Of a DNA stretch of 32,404 nt, positions 1-9,061 are shown piece after piece. Numbering within the stretch: the first letter of the stretch is position 1; each line of letters begins with the position of its first letter. The notes beneath the pieces were generated by a model. That model was not told the DNA's origin. It saw only the letters and a program-made list of their open reading frames with translations, and ran no database searches. The stretch spans positions 1 to 32,404 of the forward strand of contig CACEQR010000011.1 of assembly GCA_902561765.1 (NCBI GenBank), written 5' to 3'. The position numbers and the translations under genes are program-made. Origin of the DNA: an uncultured Pelagibacteraceae bacterium (lineage in GTDB: Bacteria > Pseudomonadota > Alphaproteobacteria > Pelagibacterales > Pelagibacteraceae).

Positions 1-672
1 CTCAAAAAATTTAAAAATTTATTTTCAAATAGTTTTTCAAAAAAACATAAAATTATTTTAGGTATGAATATTTATGAAAATAAAAAAATTTATAATTCAC
101 TTTTAGTTTTGGATAACAAACTTAATATTTTAGAAAAATACTATAAAAATAAATTAGTACCCTTTGGAGAATTTTTACCATTTGAAAATACATTGAGCAA
201 CTTAGGTTTTAAAAAAATTACCCAAGGTTATCAGTCTTTTTCGGCAGATATAGAGAGGGATCCAATTTTATTAAACAATTATAAATTTATTCCACTTATA
301 TGTTATGAAGTTATTTACTCTGGTAAAATTAATAAAAGTAAAAGAAACTATGATTTTATTTTGAATATATCAGAGGATGGCTGGTTTGGTGACTCTATCG
401 GTCCATACCAGCACTTCTCTCACTCGGTTTTTAGATCAATTGAGGAAGGAAAACCTCTTATACGATCCTCAAACAATGGAATTTCAGCTTTTCTAAATCC
501 TAAAGGGCAAGTGATTGATAAAAATTTAACAACTGACAAGGGATTTATTGAAATTAACTCTTTCAAAAAATCCAATAAAACTATCTTTAGTTCTCATGGC
601 AATAAGATCTTCTTTTATTTTCTATCCTTTTATATTAGTTTAATTTTTTTTTTTAAAACACGGGGGAATTAA
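1..672 (+). CDS. lnt: apolipoprotein N-acyltransferase, C-terminal part (partial at window start)
   Basis: Lnt transfers an acyl chain from phospholipid to the N-terminal cysteine of lipoproteins in the inner membrane, the last step of lipoprotein maturation. The frame is open from base 1, so this is the C-terminal 223 residues of a protein that is about 500 residues long in its family. The visible part is the nitrilase-like catalytic domain: the Lys of NKLVPFGE (codon 151-153), the catalytic Cys in LICYE (codon 301-303), and the [11 protein letters not shown] and [10 protein letters not shown] segments. A hydrophobic helix before the C-terminal KTRGN fits the family's last membrane segment. 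Its stop codon overlaps the metK start by one base, so the two are probably co-transcribed. The upstream membrane domain lies outside the window. Confidence 0.93.
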   Translation, partial: LKKFKNLFSNSFSKKHKIILGMNIYENKKIYNSLLVLDNKLNILEKYYKNKLVPFGEFLPFENTLSNLGFKKITQGYQSFSADIERDPILLNNYKFIPLICYEVIYSGKINKSKRNYDFILNISEDGWFGDSIGPYQHFSHSVFRSIEEGKPLIRSSNNGISAFLNPKGQVIDKNLTTDKGFIEINSFKKSNKTIFSSHGNKIFFYFLSFYISLIFFFKTRGN

Positions 673-1835
673 TGAAAAAGAATTTTTTATTTACTAGTGA
701 GTCAGTGTCAGAGGGACACCCAGATAAAGTGTGTGACAGAATTTCAGATATGGTTGTGGATACTTTTTTAGCATCTGAGCCACAAGCAAGAGTTGCTTGT
801 GAAACTTTAACAACAACAAATAAAGTTGTATTAGCAGGAGAGGTAAGAGGGCCAGAGCTAAAGCAAGATGAATTAATTTCAAAAGTAAGGCACTGCATTA
901 AAGATATTGGTTATGATCAAGATGGTTTTTCTTGGAAAGAACAAACTAAAATTGAAACACATTTACACTCACAATCAGCTGATATTGCTATGGGAGTAGA
1001 CTCAGCAGGGAATAAAGATGAAGGTGCTGGAGACCAGGGAATAATGTTTGGCTATGCGTGCAACGAAACAGATGTTTTGATGCCAGCGCCAATTCATTAT
1101 TCTCATAAAATCTTAAGGCTCATGGCTGAGGATAGAAAATCAGGGAACTTAAAGGGGATAGAACCAGACTCAAAAAGTCAAATTACTATTCAATATAAAG
1201 ATGGTATGCCTGCAGCAGTAACATCAGTAGTTATTTCTACACAACATTCTAAAGATGTTAGCTTAGCTCAAGTCAAAGATCTTTGCATGCCTTATATAGA
1301 AAGATCTATACCTAAAAATTTATTAGGAAGTCTTGATGAAAAAGAGATTTACATCAACCCTACTGGAAACTTTGTAATTGGAGGTCCTGACGGTGACAGT
1401 GGCTTAACCGGTAGAAAAATTATTGTTGATACATATGGTGGAGCTGCACCCCACGGAGGTGGAGCTTTTTCTGGAAAAGATCCAACAAAAGTAGATAGAT
1501 CTGCAGCATATGCATCTAGATATTTAGCTAAGAATGTTGTTGCATCAAAAATTGCTGATAAATGTTTAATCCAATTAGCTTATGCGATTGGAGTATCTAA
1601 ACCATTATCAATTTATGTAGATTTATTTGACAATGATGAAGAAAAAAATATGCATGTAGAAAAACTTATAAAAGAAAATTTTGATTTGAGTCCAAGAGGA
1701 ATAAGAGAAATGCTTGGTTTAAACAAACCTATATATGAAAAAACTGCTGCCTATGGACATTTTGGTAGAATTCCAGAGAATGATGGGTCGTTTTCATGGG
1801 AAAAAACTGACAAATTAGAGATTTTTAGTAAGTAA
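672..1835 (+). CDS. metK: S-adenosylmethionine synthetase
   Basis: MetK makes S-adenosylmethionine from methionine and ATP in the cytoplasm; the ubiE methyltransferase in this window is one user of it. The 387-residue length is normal. Family motifs are all present: GHPDK near the N-terminus, [12 protein letters not shown] in the middle, and the glycine-rich [20 protein letters not shown] loop. The start overlaps the lnt stop by one base (TAATG) and has a G-rich stretch (661-666) as a possible ribosome site. There is no room for a SAM riboswitch directly upstream, because lnt coding sequence runs up to the start. The gene is followed by a 95-base gap with a promoter-like sequence and a terminator-like hairpin before nusA. 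Confidence 0.97.
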   Translation: MKKNFLFTSESVSEGHPDKVCDRISDMVVDTFLASEPQARVACETLTTTNKVVLAGEVRGPELKQDELISKVRHCIKDIGYDQDGFSWKEQTKIETHLHSQSADIAMGVDSAGNKDEGAGDQGIMFGYACNETDVLMPAPIHYSHKILRLMAEDRKSGNLKGIEPDSKSQITIQYKDGMPAAVTSVVISTQHSKDVSLAQVKDLCMPYIERSIPKNLLGSLDEKEIYINPTGNFVIGGPDGDSGLTGRKIIVDTYGGAAPHGGGAFSGKDPTKVDRSAAYASRYLAKNVVASKIADKCLIQLAYAIGVSKPLSIYVDLFDNDEEKNMHVEKLIKENFDLSPRGIREMLGLNKPIYEKTAAYGHFGRIPENDGSFSWEKTDKLEIFSK

Positions 1836-1841
1836 ATATTG

Positions 1842-1869
1842 TTGAAAACTAATAAAAAATAACTATATT
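1842..1869 (+). promoter_or_regulatory. candidate sigma-70-type promoter for the nusA operon
   Basis: TTGAAA at 1842-1847, a 16-base spacer, and TATATT at 1864-1869 form a good promoter match in the gap after metK. It would start transcription near 1876, before the hairpin at 1891-1917. In such A+T-rich DNA chance matches are common, so this is an inference from spacing and position. Confidence 0.45.
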
Positions 1870-1890
1870 TCAAGCACATTGTTGAAATTC

Positions 1891-1917
1891 AAAATGGGCT
1901 TAGGCCCATTTTTTTTT
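1891..1917 (+). terminator. intrinsic terminator-like hairpin in the nusA leader (metK terminator or attenuator)
   Basis: A 9-base stem (1891-1899 with 1904-1912) closed by the tetraloop TTAG has a G+C-rich top half and is followed by a run of T to 1917. It has the form of a rho-independent terminator. It stops 13 bases before the nusA ATG at 1931, so it could end metK transcription, attenuate a nusA transcript started at about 1876, or both. Confidence 0.75.
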
Positions 1918-1930
1918 GGCACAAAAAATT

Positions 1931-3484
1931 ATGTTAAATAGAAGAGCTGATAAACTAGAATTATTAAGAATAGCTGAGGCTGTAGCTTTAGAAAAATCAA
2001 TAGATAAAGAACTTATAATCGGATCTATGGAGACAGGTATAGCTAAAGCAGCTAAATCTAAATTTGGCTCAGATAATGAAATAAAAGTGGAAATTAATAG
2101 AGATAATGGAGATATAGGAATTTTCCGAAAACTTTTAATTGTAGAAAAACCTGAAAACTCAAATATAGAAATCACAATTGAAGATGCAATAAAGTTAAGT
2201 GAAAATAATAAAGATAAACAAATTGGAGACGAAGTTTTGCAACCTTTACCATCATTTGATTTTGGAAGAATTGCAGCACAAACAGCAAAACAAGTAATAA
2301 GTTTTAATGTAAGAGAAGCTGAGAGAGAAAGGCAATATAACGATTTCATAGACAAGAAAGATACTATTTTAAGTGGAATTGTTAAAAGATTGGAATTCGG
2401 CAATGTAATTGTTGATCTAGGTAGAACTGAAGCAATAATTCAAAAAAATGAAATGATACCTCGAGAAAATATCAAAGCAGGTGATAGAGTTAAAGCTTAT
2501 TGTCTCGATGTTAGAAGGGAGCCAAGAGGTCAACAAATATTTTTATCAAGAGCTCATCCCAAGTTTATGGAAAAACTATTTGTTCAAGAAGTACCCGAAA
2601 TATATGATGGATTAATTGAGATTAAATCATCATCAAGAGATCCTGGAAGTAGAGCAAAAATTTGTGTTAAAGCTATAGATAACTCGTTAGACCCTGTTGG
2701 TGCATGCGTTGGTATGAGAGGTAGTAGAGTTCAAGCAGTAGTGAATGAATTACAAGGTGAAAAAATAGATATAGTAAATTGGTCAGAAGACCCAGCTGTT
2801 GTTGTTGCCAATGCATTATCTCCAGCTGAGGTACAGAGAGTAAATGTTGATAATGATTCAAAAAAACTTGATGTAATATTAACAGAGGAAAATTTAAGTA
2901 AAGCAATAGGAAGAAGAGGTCAAAATGTTAGATTGGCTACAAAGTTATTAAATTTTGAAATAAACATAATGACTGAACAAGAGGACTCTGAGAGAAGACA
3001 ACAAGAATTTAAAGAAAAAACAGATAATATCGTAAAAAACCTTGAACTAGACGAAACATTAGGACAACTTTTAGTAGCTGAAGGTTTTTCAACAATAGAT
3101 GAAATAAAAGATAGTTCGTCGGATGCTCTAGTTAAAATAGAAGGAATTGAAGAAGACACTGCAAAAGAATTAATTGAAAGAGCAAAAGAATTTCATGAGA
3201 AAGATCAAGAGGAAATATCAAAAAGAATAAAAGATCTTGGTGTTGAAAATGATCTAATTAATCATGAAGGACTTACTCCGGGAATGTTGGTTACTCTAGG
3301 AGAACAAAAAATTTTATCTTTGACAGATTTAGCTGATTTAGCTTCTGATGAACTTACTGGTACTTATGATATTGTAAAAGGTGAAAGAGTAAAAATTAAA
3401 GGATATTTAGAAGATTTTGCCTTATCAAAGCAGGAGTCTGATAATTTAATAATGTCAGCAAGAGATAAAGTTTACAAAGATTGA
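1931..3484 (+). CDS. nusA: transcription termination/antitermination protein NusA
   Basis: NusA binds RNA polymerase and nascent RNA and modulates pausing, termination and antitermination. The order of domains is normal: the N-terminal polymerase-binding domain (KLELLRIAEAVALEKSID), an S1 domain around residues 140-200, two KH domains (the second with AIGRRGQNVRLA), and two C-terminal acidic repeats (LGQLLVAEGF and LTPGMLVTLGEQKI). The ATG at 1931 is chosen (517 residues); a TTG at 1916 in the same frame falls in the T-tract of the hairpin and is unlikely. No clear ribosome site is visible, since the hairpin ends just upstream. It leads the cluster nusA-infB-rbfA-rpsO-pnp. The rimP gene that commonly precedes nusA is not here. 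Confidence 0.96.
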   Translation: MLNRRADKLELLRIAEAVALEKSIDKELIIGSMETGIAKAAKSKFGSDNEIKVEINRDNGDIGIFRKLLIVEKPENSNIEITIEDAIKLSENNKDKQIGDEVLQPLPSFDFGRIAAQTAKQVISFNVREAERERQYNDFIDKKDTILSGIVKRLEFGNVIVDLGRTEAIIQKNEMIPRENIKAGDRVKAYCLDVRREPRGQQIFLSRAHPKFMEKLFVQEVPEIYDGLIEIKSSSRDPGSRAKICVKAIDNSLDPVGACVGMRGSRVQAVVNELQGEKIDIVNWSEDPAVVVANALSPAEVQRVNVDNDSKKLDVILTEENLSKAIGRRGQNVRLATKLLNFEINIMTEQEDSERRQQEFKEKTDNIVKNLELDETLGQLLVAEGFSTIDEIKDSSSDALVKIEGIEEDTAKELIERAKEFHEKDQEEISKRIKDLGVENDLINHEGLTPGMLVTLGEQKILSLTDLADLASDELTGTYDIVKGERVKIKGYLEDFALSKQESDNLIMSARDKVYKD

Positions 3485-3494
3485 GAGATGGAGA

Positions 3495-5693
3495 ATGGAG
3501 AAAAAAAAATTAAAGTTATCAATATCAGGAAGTTCAAAAAAAACTTTTAGCAGTATAGAACAAGCTAAATCAAAATCTAAAAATACTGTTGTAATAGAGA
3601 AGAGAAACTCAAAGTTTCCAGGAAAACCTCAATTTTCGAGACAGAACAACGAAAGCTTAAAATCAAACAAAAATACTTTTACAAGACCATCGCTCTCACC
3701 TTCATCAGATTTTGAAAAAAGAAAATTGGCTGAACAAAGAGCCACAAGAAGATTAAAGGGTGAAGCGCCACAAAAAGAAAACAAATCAAATAAAATTAGT
3801 GGAAAAAGAAGAGAGCTCAAATTAACTGTTTCAAGGGCATTAAGCGATGATCACGCTGAAATAAAATCTAGAAGTTTAGCTTCTTTAAAAAGAGCCAAAC
3901 AAAAAGAAAATAGAAATTTAAATCAAACTGAAAAAAAAGATAACTTTAAACAAATTAAAAGAGAGGTAAATCTTCCAGAGGTAATTACTATAAGAGAACT
4001 TGCAAATAGAATGGCTGAACAGTCAAGTAGTATCATTAAACACTTGTTGGGAATGGGAGTTACTGTTACGATTAATCATACTATAGACGCTGATACTGCG
4101 GAATATCTAGTCAAGGAATTTGGACATAATCCTATTCGTGAAAAAAAAGCAGAGGAAATAATACAAAAAATAAAAGAGGTAAAGTCAGAAAATTTAAAAA
4201 ATAGAGCTCCAATAGTTACTGTAATGGGCCACGTGGATCATGGAAAAACTTCAGTTTTGGATGTTTTGAGAAAAGCAAATGTGGTTTCAGGGGAGTTTGG
4301 AGGCATAACTCAACATATTGGAGCATATCAAATTATTCATGATAAAAATAAAATTACTTTTATAGATACACCAGGGCATGCAGCATTTACAGAGATGAGA
4401 GCCAGAGGATCTAAACTTACAGATATAGTAATACTAGTTGTAGCGGCAGATGATGGTGTTAAACCTCAGACAATTGAGTCGATAAAACATGCAAAAGCAG
4501 CTAATGTACCAATAGTTGTAGCTATAAATAAATGTGATTTACCAGAAGCAGACCCACAAAAAATAAAAAATCAATTATTAGAATATGAATTGATAGCTGA
4601 AGATTTATCAGGTGATACATTAATGGTTGAAATTTCAACAAAAACTAAAAAAAATTTAGATAAATTGGTAGAATCTGTTTTGCTACAAGCAGAGTTATTA
4701 GATTTGAAAACTGATTTTGAAACAAATGCAAAAGGAATAGTTTTAGAATCAAAGATAGACATAGGAAGAGGTCCCGTTGCAAATATTATAGTTACTGCAG
4801 GAACATTAAAAAAAGGAGATCATTTTGTTAGTGGATTAAAATGGGGAAAGATAAGAGCGATAATAAATGACCATGGACAAAATATTGACAATGCAGAACC
4901 AGCTACACCAATTGAAATTATTGGAATTAATGGTGCTGCTAAGTCTGGAGATGATTTTATTGTTTTACCAAATGAAAAAGAGGCTAAATCATTGTGCGAA
5001 GCTAGAGTCCAAGAGTCAAAAGATGATAAAATACCTTTAAATTTTGTTACCCAAGACTCAGCTTTTCAAAATTCAATATCTGAAGAATTAAATATAATAA
5101 TTAAATCAGACGTTCACGGCTCATCGGAAGCAATAAAGAATGCTATAGATCAAATTAAACATGACGAAGTGAAACCAAAAATTCTTCTTTCAGACATAGG
5201 AATGGTTACTGAAACAGATGTAACTTTAGCAAAAGCATCGAAAGCAGTTATAATTGCGTTTAATGTAAAACCTAGCAAAGAAGCAAAAAAAAGAGCTGAA
5301 CAAGAAAAAATTTCAATTTCATCATTTAATATAATTTATGAAGTCTTAGATTTTATAAAAGGTAAGATGGGAGGATTGTTATCACCAGATGTTGAAGAAA
5401 AAATTATTGGGAGTGCTGAGATACTTGAAATTTTTAAAGTATCAAAAGTTGGTAAAGTTGCAGGATCTAAAGTCGTTGAAGGAGAAATAACTCAAGATTC
5501 GAGTGCAAGAGTTATTAGAGATGGAGCTATAATATTTAATGGAAAAATTGGAAGTATATTTAGAGAAAAAAATCAGACAAAACAAGTCACAGCTGGTTTA
5601 GAGTGTGGAATTACTTTAAAAGATTTCGCTGATTTCCAAAAAAAAGATATTATTGAAGTTTATAATGCTACAATTACAGAAAGAACAATTTAA
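3495..5693 (+). CDS. infB: translation initiation factor IF-2
   Basis: IF-2 is the GTPase that brings initiator tRNA to the 30S subunit and helps subunit joining. The 732 residues are on the short side, because the basic, lysine-rich N-terminal region before the IF2_N segment ([15 protein letters not shown]) is compact. The GTPase motifs are intact: GHVDHGKT at 245-252, DTPGH at 291-295 and NKCD at 345-348. Domain II, the IF-2 core ([10 protein letters not shown]) and a C-terminal beta-barrel follow. A purine-rich site (GAGATGGAG) precedes the ATG. It starts 10 bases after nusA, leaving no room for the small ylxR gene often found between the two, and the rbfA ATG follows after one base. Confidence 0.97.
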   Translation: MEKKKLKLSISGSSKKTFSSIEQAKSKSKNTVVIEKRNSKFPGKPQFSRQNNESLKSNKNTFTRPSLSPSSDFEKRKLAEQRATRRLKGEAPQKENKSNKISGKRRELKLTVSRALSDDHAEIKSRSLASLKRAKQKENRNLNQTEKKDNFKQIKREVNLPEVITIRELANRMAEQSSSIIKHLLGMGVTVTINHTIDADTAEYLVKEFGHNPIREKKAEEIIQKIKEVKSENLKNRAPIVTVMGHVDHGKTSVLDVLRKANVVSGEFGGITQHIGAYQIIHDKNKITFIDTPGHAAFTEMRARGSKLTDIVILVVAADDGVKPQTIESIKHAKAANVPIVVAINKCDLPEADPQKIKNQLLEYELIAEDLSGDTLMVEISTKTKKNLDKLVESVLLQAELLDLKTDFETNAKGIVLESKIDIGRGPVANIIVTAGTLKKGDHFVSGLKWGKIRAIINDHGQNIDNAEPATPIEIIGINGAAKSGDDFIVLPNEKEAKSLCEARVQESKDDKIPLNFVTQDSAFQNSISEELNIIIKSDVHGSSEAIKNAIDQIKHDEVKPKILLSDIGMVTETDVTLAKASKAVIIAFNVKPSKEAKKRAEQEKISISSFNIIYEVLDFIKGKMGGLLSPDVEEKIIGSAEILEIFKVSKVGKVAGSKVVEGEITQDSSARVIRDGAIIFNGKIGSIFREKNQTKQVTAGLECGITLKDFADFQKKDIIEVYNATITERTI

Positions 5694-5694
5694 A

Positions 5695-6060
5695 ATGAAA
5701 AATTTAGGTAAATCTATAACACAAAGGCAGTTGCGAGTAGGGGAAATGATAAAACAAGCACTTGGAATACTTTTCATTCGAGATGAAGCCAAAATAGCAG
5801 ATTTATCAACTAGAGAAATTACTGTCACGGAAGTTAGAATGTCTCCTGACCTAAAAACAGCTAAAATATTTGTAATGCCTTTAGGTGGAAAAAATACTGA
5901 GGAAATTATAGAAAAATTAAAGGTATCATCATTTATAATAAGAAAAGTTTTATCTAAAAAAATTGTAATGAAATTTTTACCAAAACTTTTTTTTGTAAAA
6001 GATGACTCTTTTGATTATGCAGAAAAGATAGAAAATTTAATTAAACAAACTAATAAATAA
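5695..6060 (+). CDS. rbfA: 30S ribosome-binding factor A
   Basis: RbfA binds the immature 30S subunit and helps 16S rRNA 5'-end maturation and cold growth. The ATG at 5695 gives 121 residues, usual for the family, and begins with MKNLGKSITQRQLRVGEMIK. An in-frame upstream ATG at 5653 lies inside infB and would add an unconserved extension, so it was not used. The KH-like fold motif TEVRMSPDLKTAKIFVMPLG is the main recognition feature. It is tightly linked to infB (one-base gap) and to rpsO (8-base gap). The truB gene that often lies between rbfA and rpsO is missing at this place. Confidence 0.93.
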   Translation: MKNLGKSITQRQLRVGEMIKQALGILFIRDEAKIADLSTREITVTEVRMSPDLKTAKIFVMPLGGKNTEEIIEKLKVSSFIIRKVLSKKIVMKFLPKLFFVKDDSFDYAEKIENLIKQTNK

Positions 6061-6068
6061 GGAAAAAA

Positions 6069-6317
6069 ATGACAAAAAAAGTAAAAGAACTTCAAATTCA
6101 CGATAAAGATACTGGATCATCGGAAGTTCAGATTGCTCAATTAACCGGAAAAATTGAGAGTCTTTCAAAACATATAAAACAATTCAAAAAGGACAAACAT
6201 TCATCTGTTGGCCTTTTGAGAGCTGTAAATAGAAGAAAAAAATTATTAGACTATTTAAAAAAAAATAATATCGAGTCTTATAAGGAAGTATTAACAAAAT
6301 TAAATTTAAGGAAGTAA
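6069..6317 (+). CDS. rpsO: 30S ribosomal protein S15
   Basis: S15 is a primary 16S rRNA-binding protein of the central domain of the small subunit. At 82 residues it is a little shorter than the usual 88-89, the loss being at the N-terminus before DKDTGSSEVQIAQLTGKI, which is the family signature. The SSVGLLRAVNRRKKLLDYL segment is well conserved. An A-rich GGAAAAAA precedes the start. It abuts pnp with no gap, a common pairing in bacteria where S15 controls its own translation and pnp follows in the same message. Whether an S15 autoregulatory structure exists here cannot be told. Confidence 0.96.
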   Translation: MTKKVKELQIHDKDTGSSEVQIAQLTGKIESLSKHIKQFKKDKHSSVGLLRAVNRRKKLLDYLKKNNIESYKEVLTKLNLRK

Positions 6318-8390
6318 ATGTTTAAAGTTGTAAAAAAAGAAATAGAAGTAAGTGGAAAGAAAATAAGTTTAGAAACAGGTAAAATAGCAAGACAAGCAGA
6401 TGGTGCAATAATAGCTCAGTGTGGTGAAACAGTAGTTTTAGCAACAGTAGTTGGTGCAAAGAAAGTAAATCCAGAAATGGACTATTTTCCTTTGTCTGTA
6501 AATTACCAAGAGAAGTATTATGCGGCTGGTAAAATTCCAGGTGGATATTTTAAAAGAGAAGCCAGACCAACTGAAAGTGAGACTTTAATATCAAGGTTAA
6601 TAGATAGGCCTATCCGACCTTTGTTTCCTGATGAATTTAAAAATGAGGTACAACTATTACCAACAGTAATATCTTATGATAAAGAAAATGAGGCTGATAT
6701 TTTATCAATAATTGCCTCTTCAGCTGCATTAGCTATATCAGGTATGCCTTTTATGGGTCCTGTGGGAGCTTCTAGAGTTGGCTTTATTAAAGGAGAATAT
6801 GTGCTTAACCCATCTAAGAAAGAATTAGAGGAATCAAAATTAGATTTAGTAGTTGCGGGAACTAAAGACGCAGTTTTAATGGTTGAATCAGAAGCAAATG
6901 GTTTAACAGAGGAGGAAATGTTGAACGCTGTAAAATTTGGCCATGAAGGTTTTATTCCAATAATTCAAATGATAGAAGATCTTGCAAAAGAATGCAGAAA
7001 ACCAGAATGGGTTGTTGAAAAAAAAGATCTTTCAGAAATAAAAAAGAAATTAGAGGAGGAATTTACTGAAGATCTAAAAAAAGCATTCTCTACTAGAGAT
7101 AAACAGGATAGATCAAATCAAATTTCTGAAATTACTGAAAAAGCAAAAAAACTTTATGAAGAAAATGAAGATTACACAGACTTAGATGTTAACTCTCAAC
7201 TTAAAAATTTAGAGAAATCTATAGTAAGAACTGACATACTAAAAAATAAAAATCGTATTGATGGAAGAGGTCTTGCAGATGTCAGACCAATAATGTGTGA
7301 AGTTGGTATTTTACCTAGAGTTCATGGTTCTGCATTATTTACAAGAGGTGAAACCCAAGCAATTGTTACAACTACTTTAGGTACATCAGATGATGAACAA
7401 AGAATTGAGAGTTTAGATGGTCTTCAAAAAGAGAGATTTATGTTGCACTATAATTTTCCACCATTTTCAGTAGGTGAAACTGGTAGAATTGGAACAGGCA
7501 GAAGAGAGATTGGTCATGGTAAGTTAGCATGGAGAGCAATTAACTCATCACTTCCACCAAAAGAAAGTTTCCCATATACGTTTAGAATTGTCTCAGAAAT
7601 AACTGAGTCTAATGGCTCATCTTCAATGGCAACTGTTTGTGGAACTTCACTTGCTCTTATGGATGCAGGAGTTCCTATCAAAGAACCTGTAGCTGGAATT
7701 GCAATGGGTTTAATTAAAGAAGGTGATGATTTTACGGTCTTATCAGATATTCTTGGTGATGAAGACCATCTAGGGGATATGGATTTCAAAGTTGCTGGAA
7801 CTAAAGATGGCATCACATCTTTACAGATGGATATTAAGATAACTGGAATTACATTTGAGATTATGGAACAGGCTTTAAATCAAGCTAAAGATGGGAGAAT
7901 TCATATCTTAGGTGAAATGAATAAAGCTCTTTCTAAATCAAGAGATAATGTTGGTAAACACACACCAAAAATGGAAAAAATCACAGTTGATAAAAAAGAC
8001 ATCGCAGCAGTAATTGGCAAGGGTGGTGCAACAATAAGAGAAATAGTTGAGAAATCTGGAGCAAAAGTTGATGTTAACGATGAAGGTGAAGTAACAGTAG
8101 CAGCACCAGATGAAGAGTCTAGAAATGTGGCGATGCAAATGATTAAAGATATTACCGCTAAAGCTGAATTAAATAAGATTTATAACGGTAAAGTTATGAA
8201 AATTATGGAATTTGGTGCTTTTGTAAATTTCTTAGGAAAACAAGACGGATTAGTTCATATTTCAGAGCTTGCAGATAAAAGAGTTGCCAAAGTTACTGAT
8301 GTAGTCAAAGAAGGTGACGAAGTTAAAGTAAAAGTTATTGGATTTGATCGAGGAAAAGTAAAACTATCTATTAAGCAAGCAGCTATATAG
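6318..8390 (+). CDS. pnp: polyribonucleotide nucleotidyltransferase (PNPase)
   Basis: PNPase is a phosphate-dependent 3'-5' exoribonuclease of mRNA turnover, working as a trimer. The 690 residues are full length: first RNase PH domain, helical linker, second RNase PH domain carrying the catalytic aspartates in [18 protein letters not shown], a KH domain with [12 protein letters not shown], and a C-terminal S1 domain ([21 protein letters not shown]). The ATG follows the rpsO stop directly and a GGAAG ribosome site lies in the end of rpsO. It ends three bases from the stop of the convergent msrB gene, and I see no terminator hairpin between them. Confidence 0.97.
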   Translation: MFKVVKKEIEVSGKKISLETGKIARQADGAIIAQCGETVVLATVVGAKKVNPEMDYFPLSVNYQEKYYAAGKIPGGYFKREARPTESETLISRLIDRPIRPLFPDEFKNEVQLLPTVISYDKENEADILSIIASSAALAISGMPFMGPVGASRVGFIKGEYVLNPSKKELEESKLDLVVAGTKDAVLMVESEANGLTEEEMLNAVKFGHEGFIPIIQMIEDLAKECRKPEWVVEKKDLSEIKKKLEEEFTEDLKKAFSTRDKQDRSNQISEITEKAKKLYEENEDYTDLDVNSQLKNLEKSIVRTDILKNKNRIDGRGLADVRPIMCEVGILPRVHGSALFTRGETQAIVTTTLGTSDDEQRIESLDGLQKERFMLHYNFPPFSVGETGRIGTGRREIGHGKLAWRAINSSLPPKESFPYTFRIVSEITESNGSSSMATVCGTSLALMDAGVPIKEPVAGIAMGLIKEGDDFTVLSDILGDEDHLGDMDFKVAGTKDGITSLQMDIKITGITFEIMEQALNQAKDGRIHILGEMNKALSKSRDNVGKHTPKMEKITVDKKDIAAVIGKGGATIREIVEKSGAKVDVNDEGEVTVAAPDEESRNVAMQMIKDITAKAELNKIYNGKVMKIMEFGAFVNFLGKQDGLVHISELADKRVAKVTDVVKEGDEVKVKVIGFDRGKVKLSIKQAAI

Positions 8391-8393
8391 TTT

Positions 8394-8885
8394 TTAACTT
8401 TCTGGCACGAATAATAAGCAAAGACCATTGCTACAATATCTTTTTCCTCCATCAGGACCATCGTTGAAAACATGGCCATGATGAGCGCCGCAATTTGCAC
8501 AACTATATTCTGTTCTTTTCATGCCGAATGAATAGTCAACTTTTGTTACAAATACTCCTGGTATTGCCTCAGTGAATGAGGGCCAACCAGTTCCACTGTC
8601 AAATTTAGCAGTGGACTCAAATAATTTTACACCACAGTTAGCACAATGATATGACCCTTTTCTTTTTTCATAGTTTAATTCACTAGTACCAGCACGCTCA
8701 GTACCTTCCTCAAACATTATTATTTTCTGTTCTTCAGTAAGATCAGGATTAATTATATTGTATTCACTTTCATCTTTTTTCAATTTTTTTTTAAATCCAA
8801 CTAAATTGTTTGCTAAAGAGTTTAAAGGATAGATCAGTAATCCAAATAAAGATGTAGCTGCGATTTTTAAAAAATTTCTTCTCAC
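8394..8885 (-). CDS. msrB: peptide-methionine (R)-S-oxide reductase MsrB with Tat-type signal peptide
   Basis: MsrB reduces methionine-R-sulfoxide in oxidised proteins. The family domain covers about residues 48-160: zinc-binding C81/C84 and C129/C132, the SGTGWPSF motif, and the catalytic cysteine C151 in RYCSNG. The N-terminus MRRNFLKIAATSLFGLLIYP matches a twin-arginine signal (RRNFLK, hydrophobic stretch, then ANN), so the enzyme is probably exported folded to the periplasm, unlike the usual cytoplasmic MsrB. An additional cysteine, C156, lies close after the catalytic one where many members have alanine or valine. It is convergent with pnp and is followed upstream by a 50-residue membrane protein gene on the same strand. 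Confidence 0.93.
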   Translation of the reverse strand: MRRNFLKIAATSLFGLLIYPLNSLANNLVGFKKKLKKDESEYNIINPDLTEEQKIIMFEEGTERAGTSELNYEKRKGSYHCANCGVKLFESTAKFDSGTGWPSFTEAIPGVFVTKVDYSFGMKRTEYSCANCGAHHGHVFNDGPDGGKRYCSNGLCLLFVPES

Positions 8886-8897
8886 AATTAATTAATT

Positions 8898-9050
8898 TTA
8901 TTTAACGTTTTTTTTTCCTAGTTTATTTAATAAGAATAAAGCTATTGCAGTCAATAGTGCAAAAACTTCTAATGCATGACCAGAACCTTCAAGAATTAGT
9001 TGTACTATAAAAAATATTATACAAACTACAAACCAAACTAATATAAGCAT
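8898..9050 (-). CDS. small two-helix membrane protein, unknown function (50 aa)
   Basis: An ATG at 9050 opens a 50-codon frame to TAA at 8898-8900 that fills the space between fabI and msrB on their strand. The product has two hydrophobic helices, MLILVWFVVCIIFFIVQLIL and ALEVFALLTAIALFLLNKL, joined by the short turn EGSGH, and a basic tail KKNVK. That is the pattern of a small inner-membrane hairpin protein. It starts 11 bases after the fabI stop codon and ends 12 bases before the msrB start, so it fits into a fabI-small ORF-msrB operon. I do not recognise the family. The good fit of hydrophobicity and spacing supports a real gene; A+T-rich DNA does make hydrophobic open frames by chance. 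Confidence 0.55.
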   Translation of the reverse strand: MLILVWFVVCIIFFIVQLILEGSGHALEVFALLTAIALFLLNKLGKKNVK

Positions 9051-9061
9051 AACAATCGAAT

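Noticed and set aside
600..672. SAM riboswitch ahead of metK
   Set aside because: The metK start overlaps the lnt stop by one base and lnt coding sequence fills the upstream region; no riboswitch-like stems stand out.
1916..1930. TTG start giving a five-residue longer NusA
   Set aside because: It falls in the T-tract of the terminator-like hairpin; the ATG at 1931 fits the family's N-terminus.
1900..2403. 167-codon open frame on the minus strand opposite nusA
   Set aside because: It is an antisense frame within a clearly conserved gene; composition is serine/leucine-rich as expected for the shadow of A+T-rich coding sequence.
7514..7816. 100-codon minus-strand frame opposite pnp
   Set aside because: It lies fully within the conserved RNase PH domain of PNPase and resembles no family.
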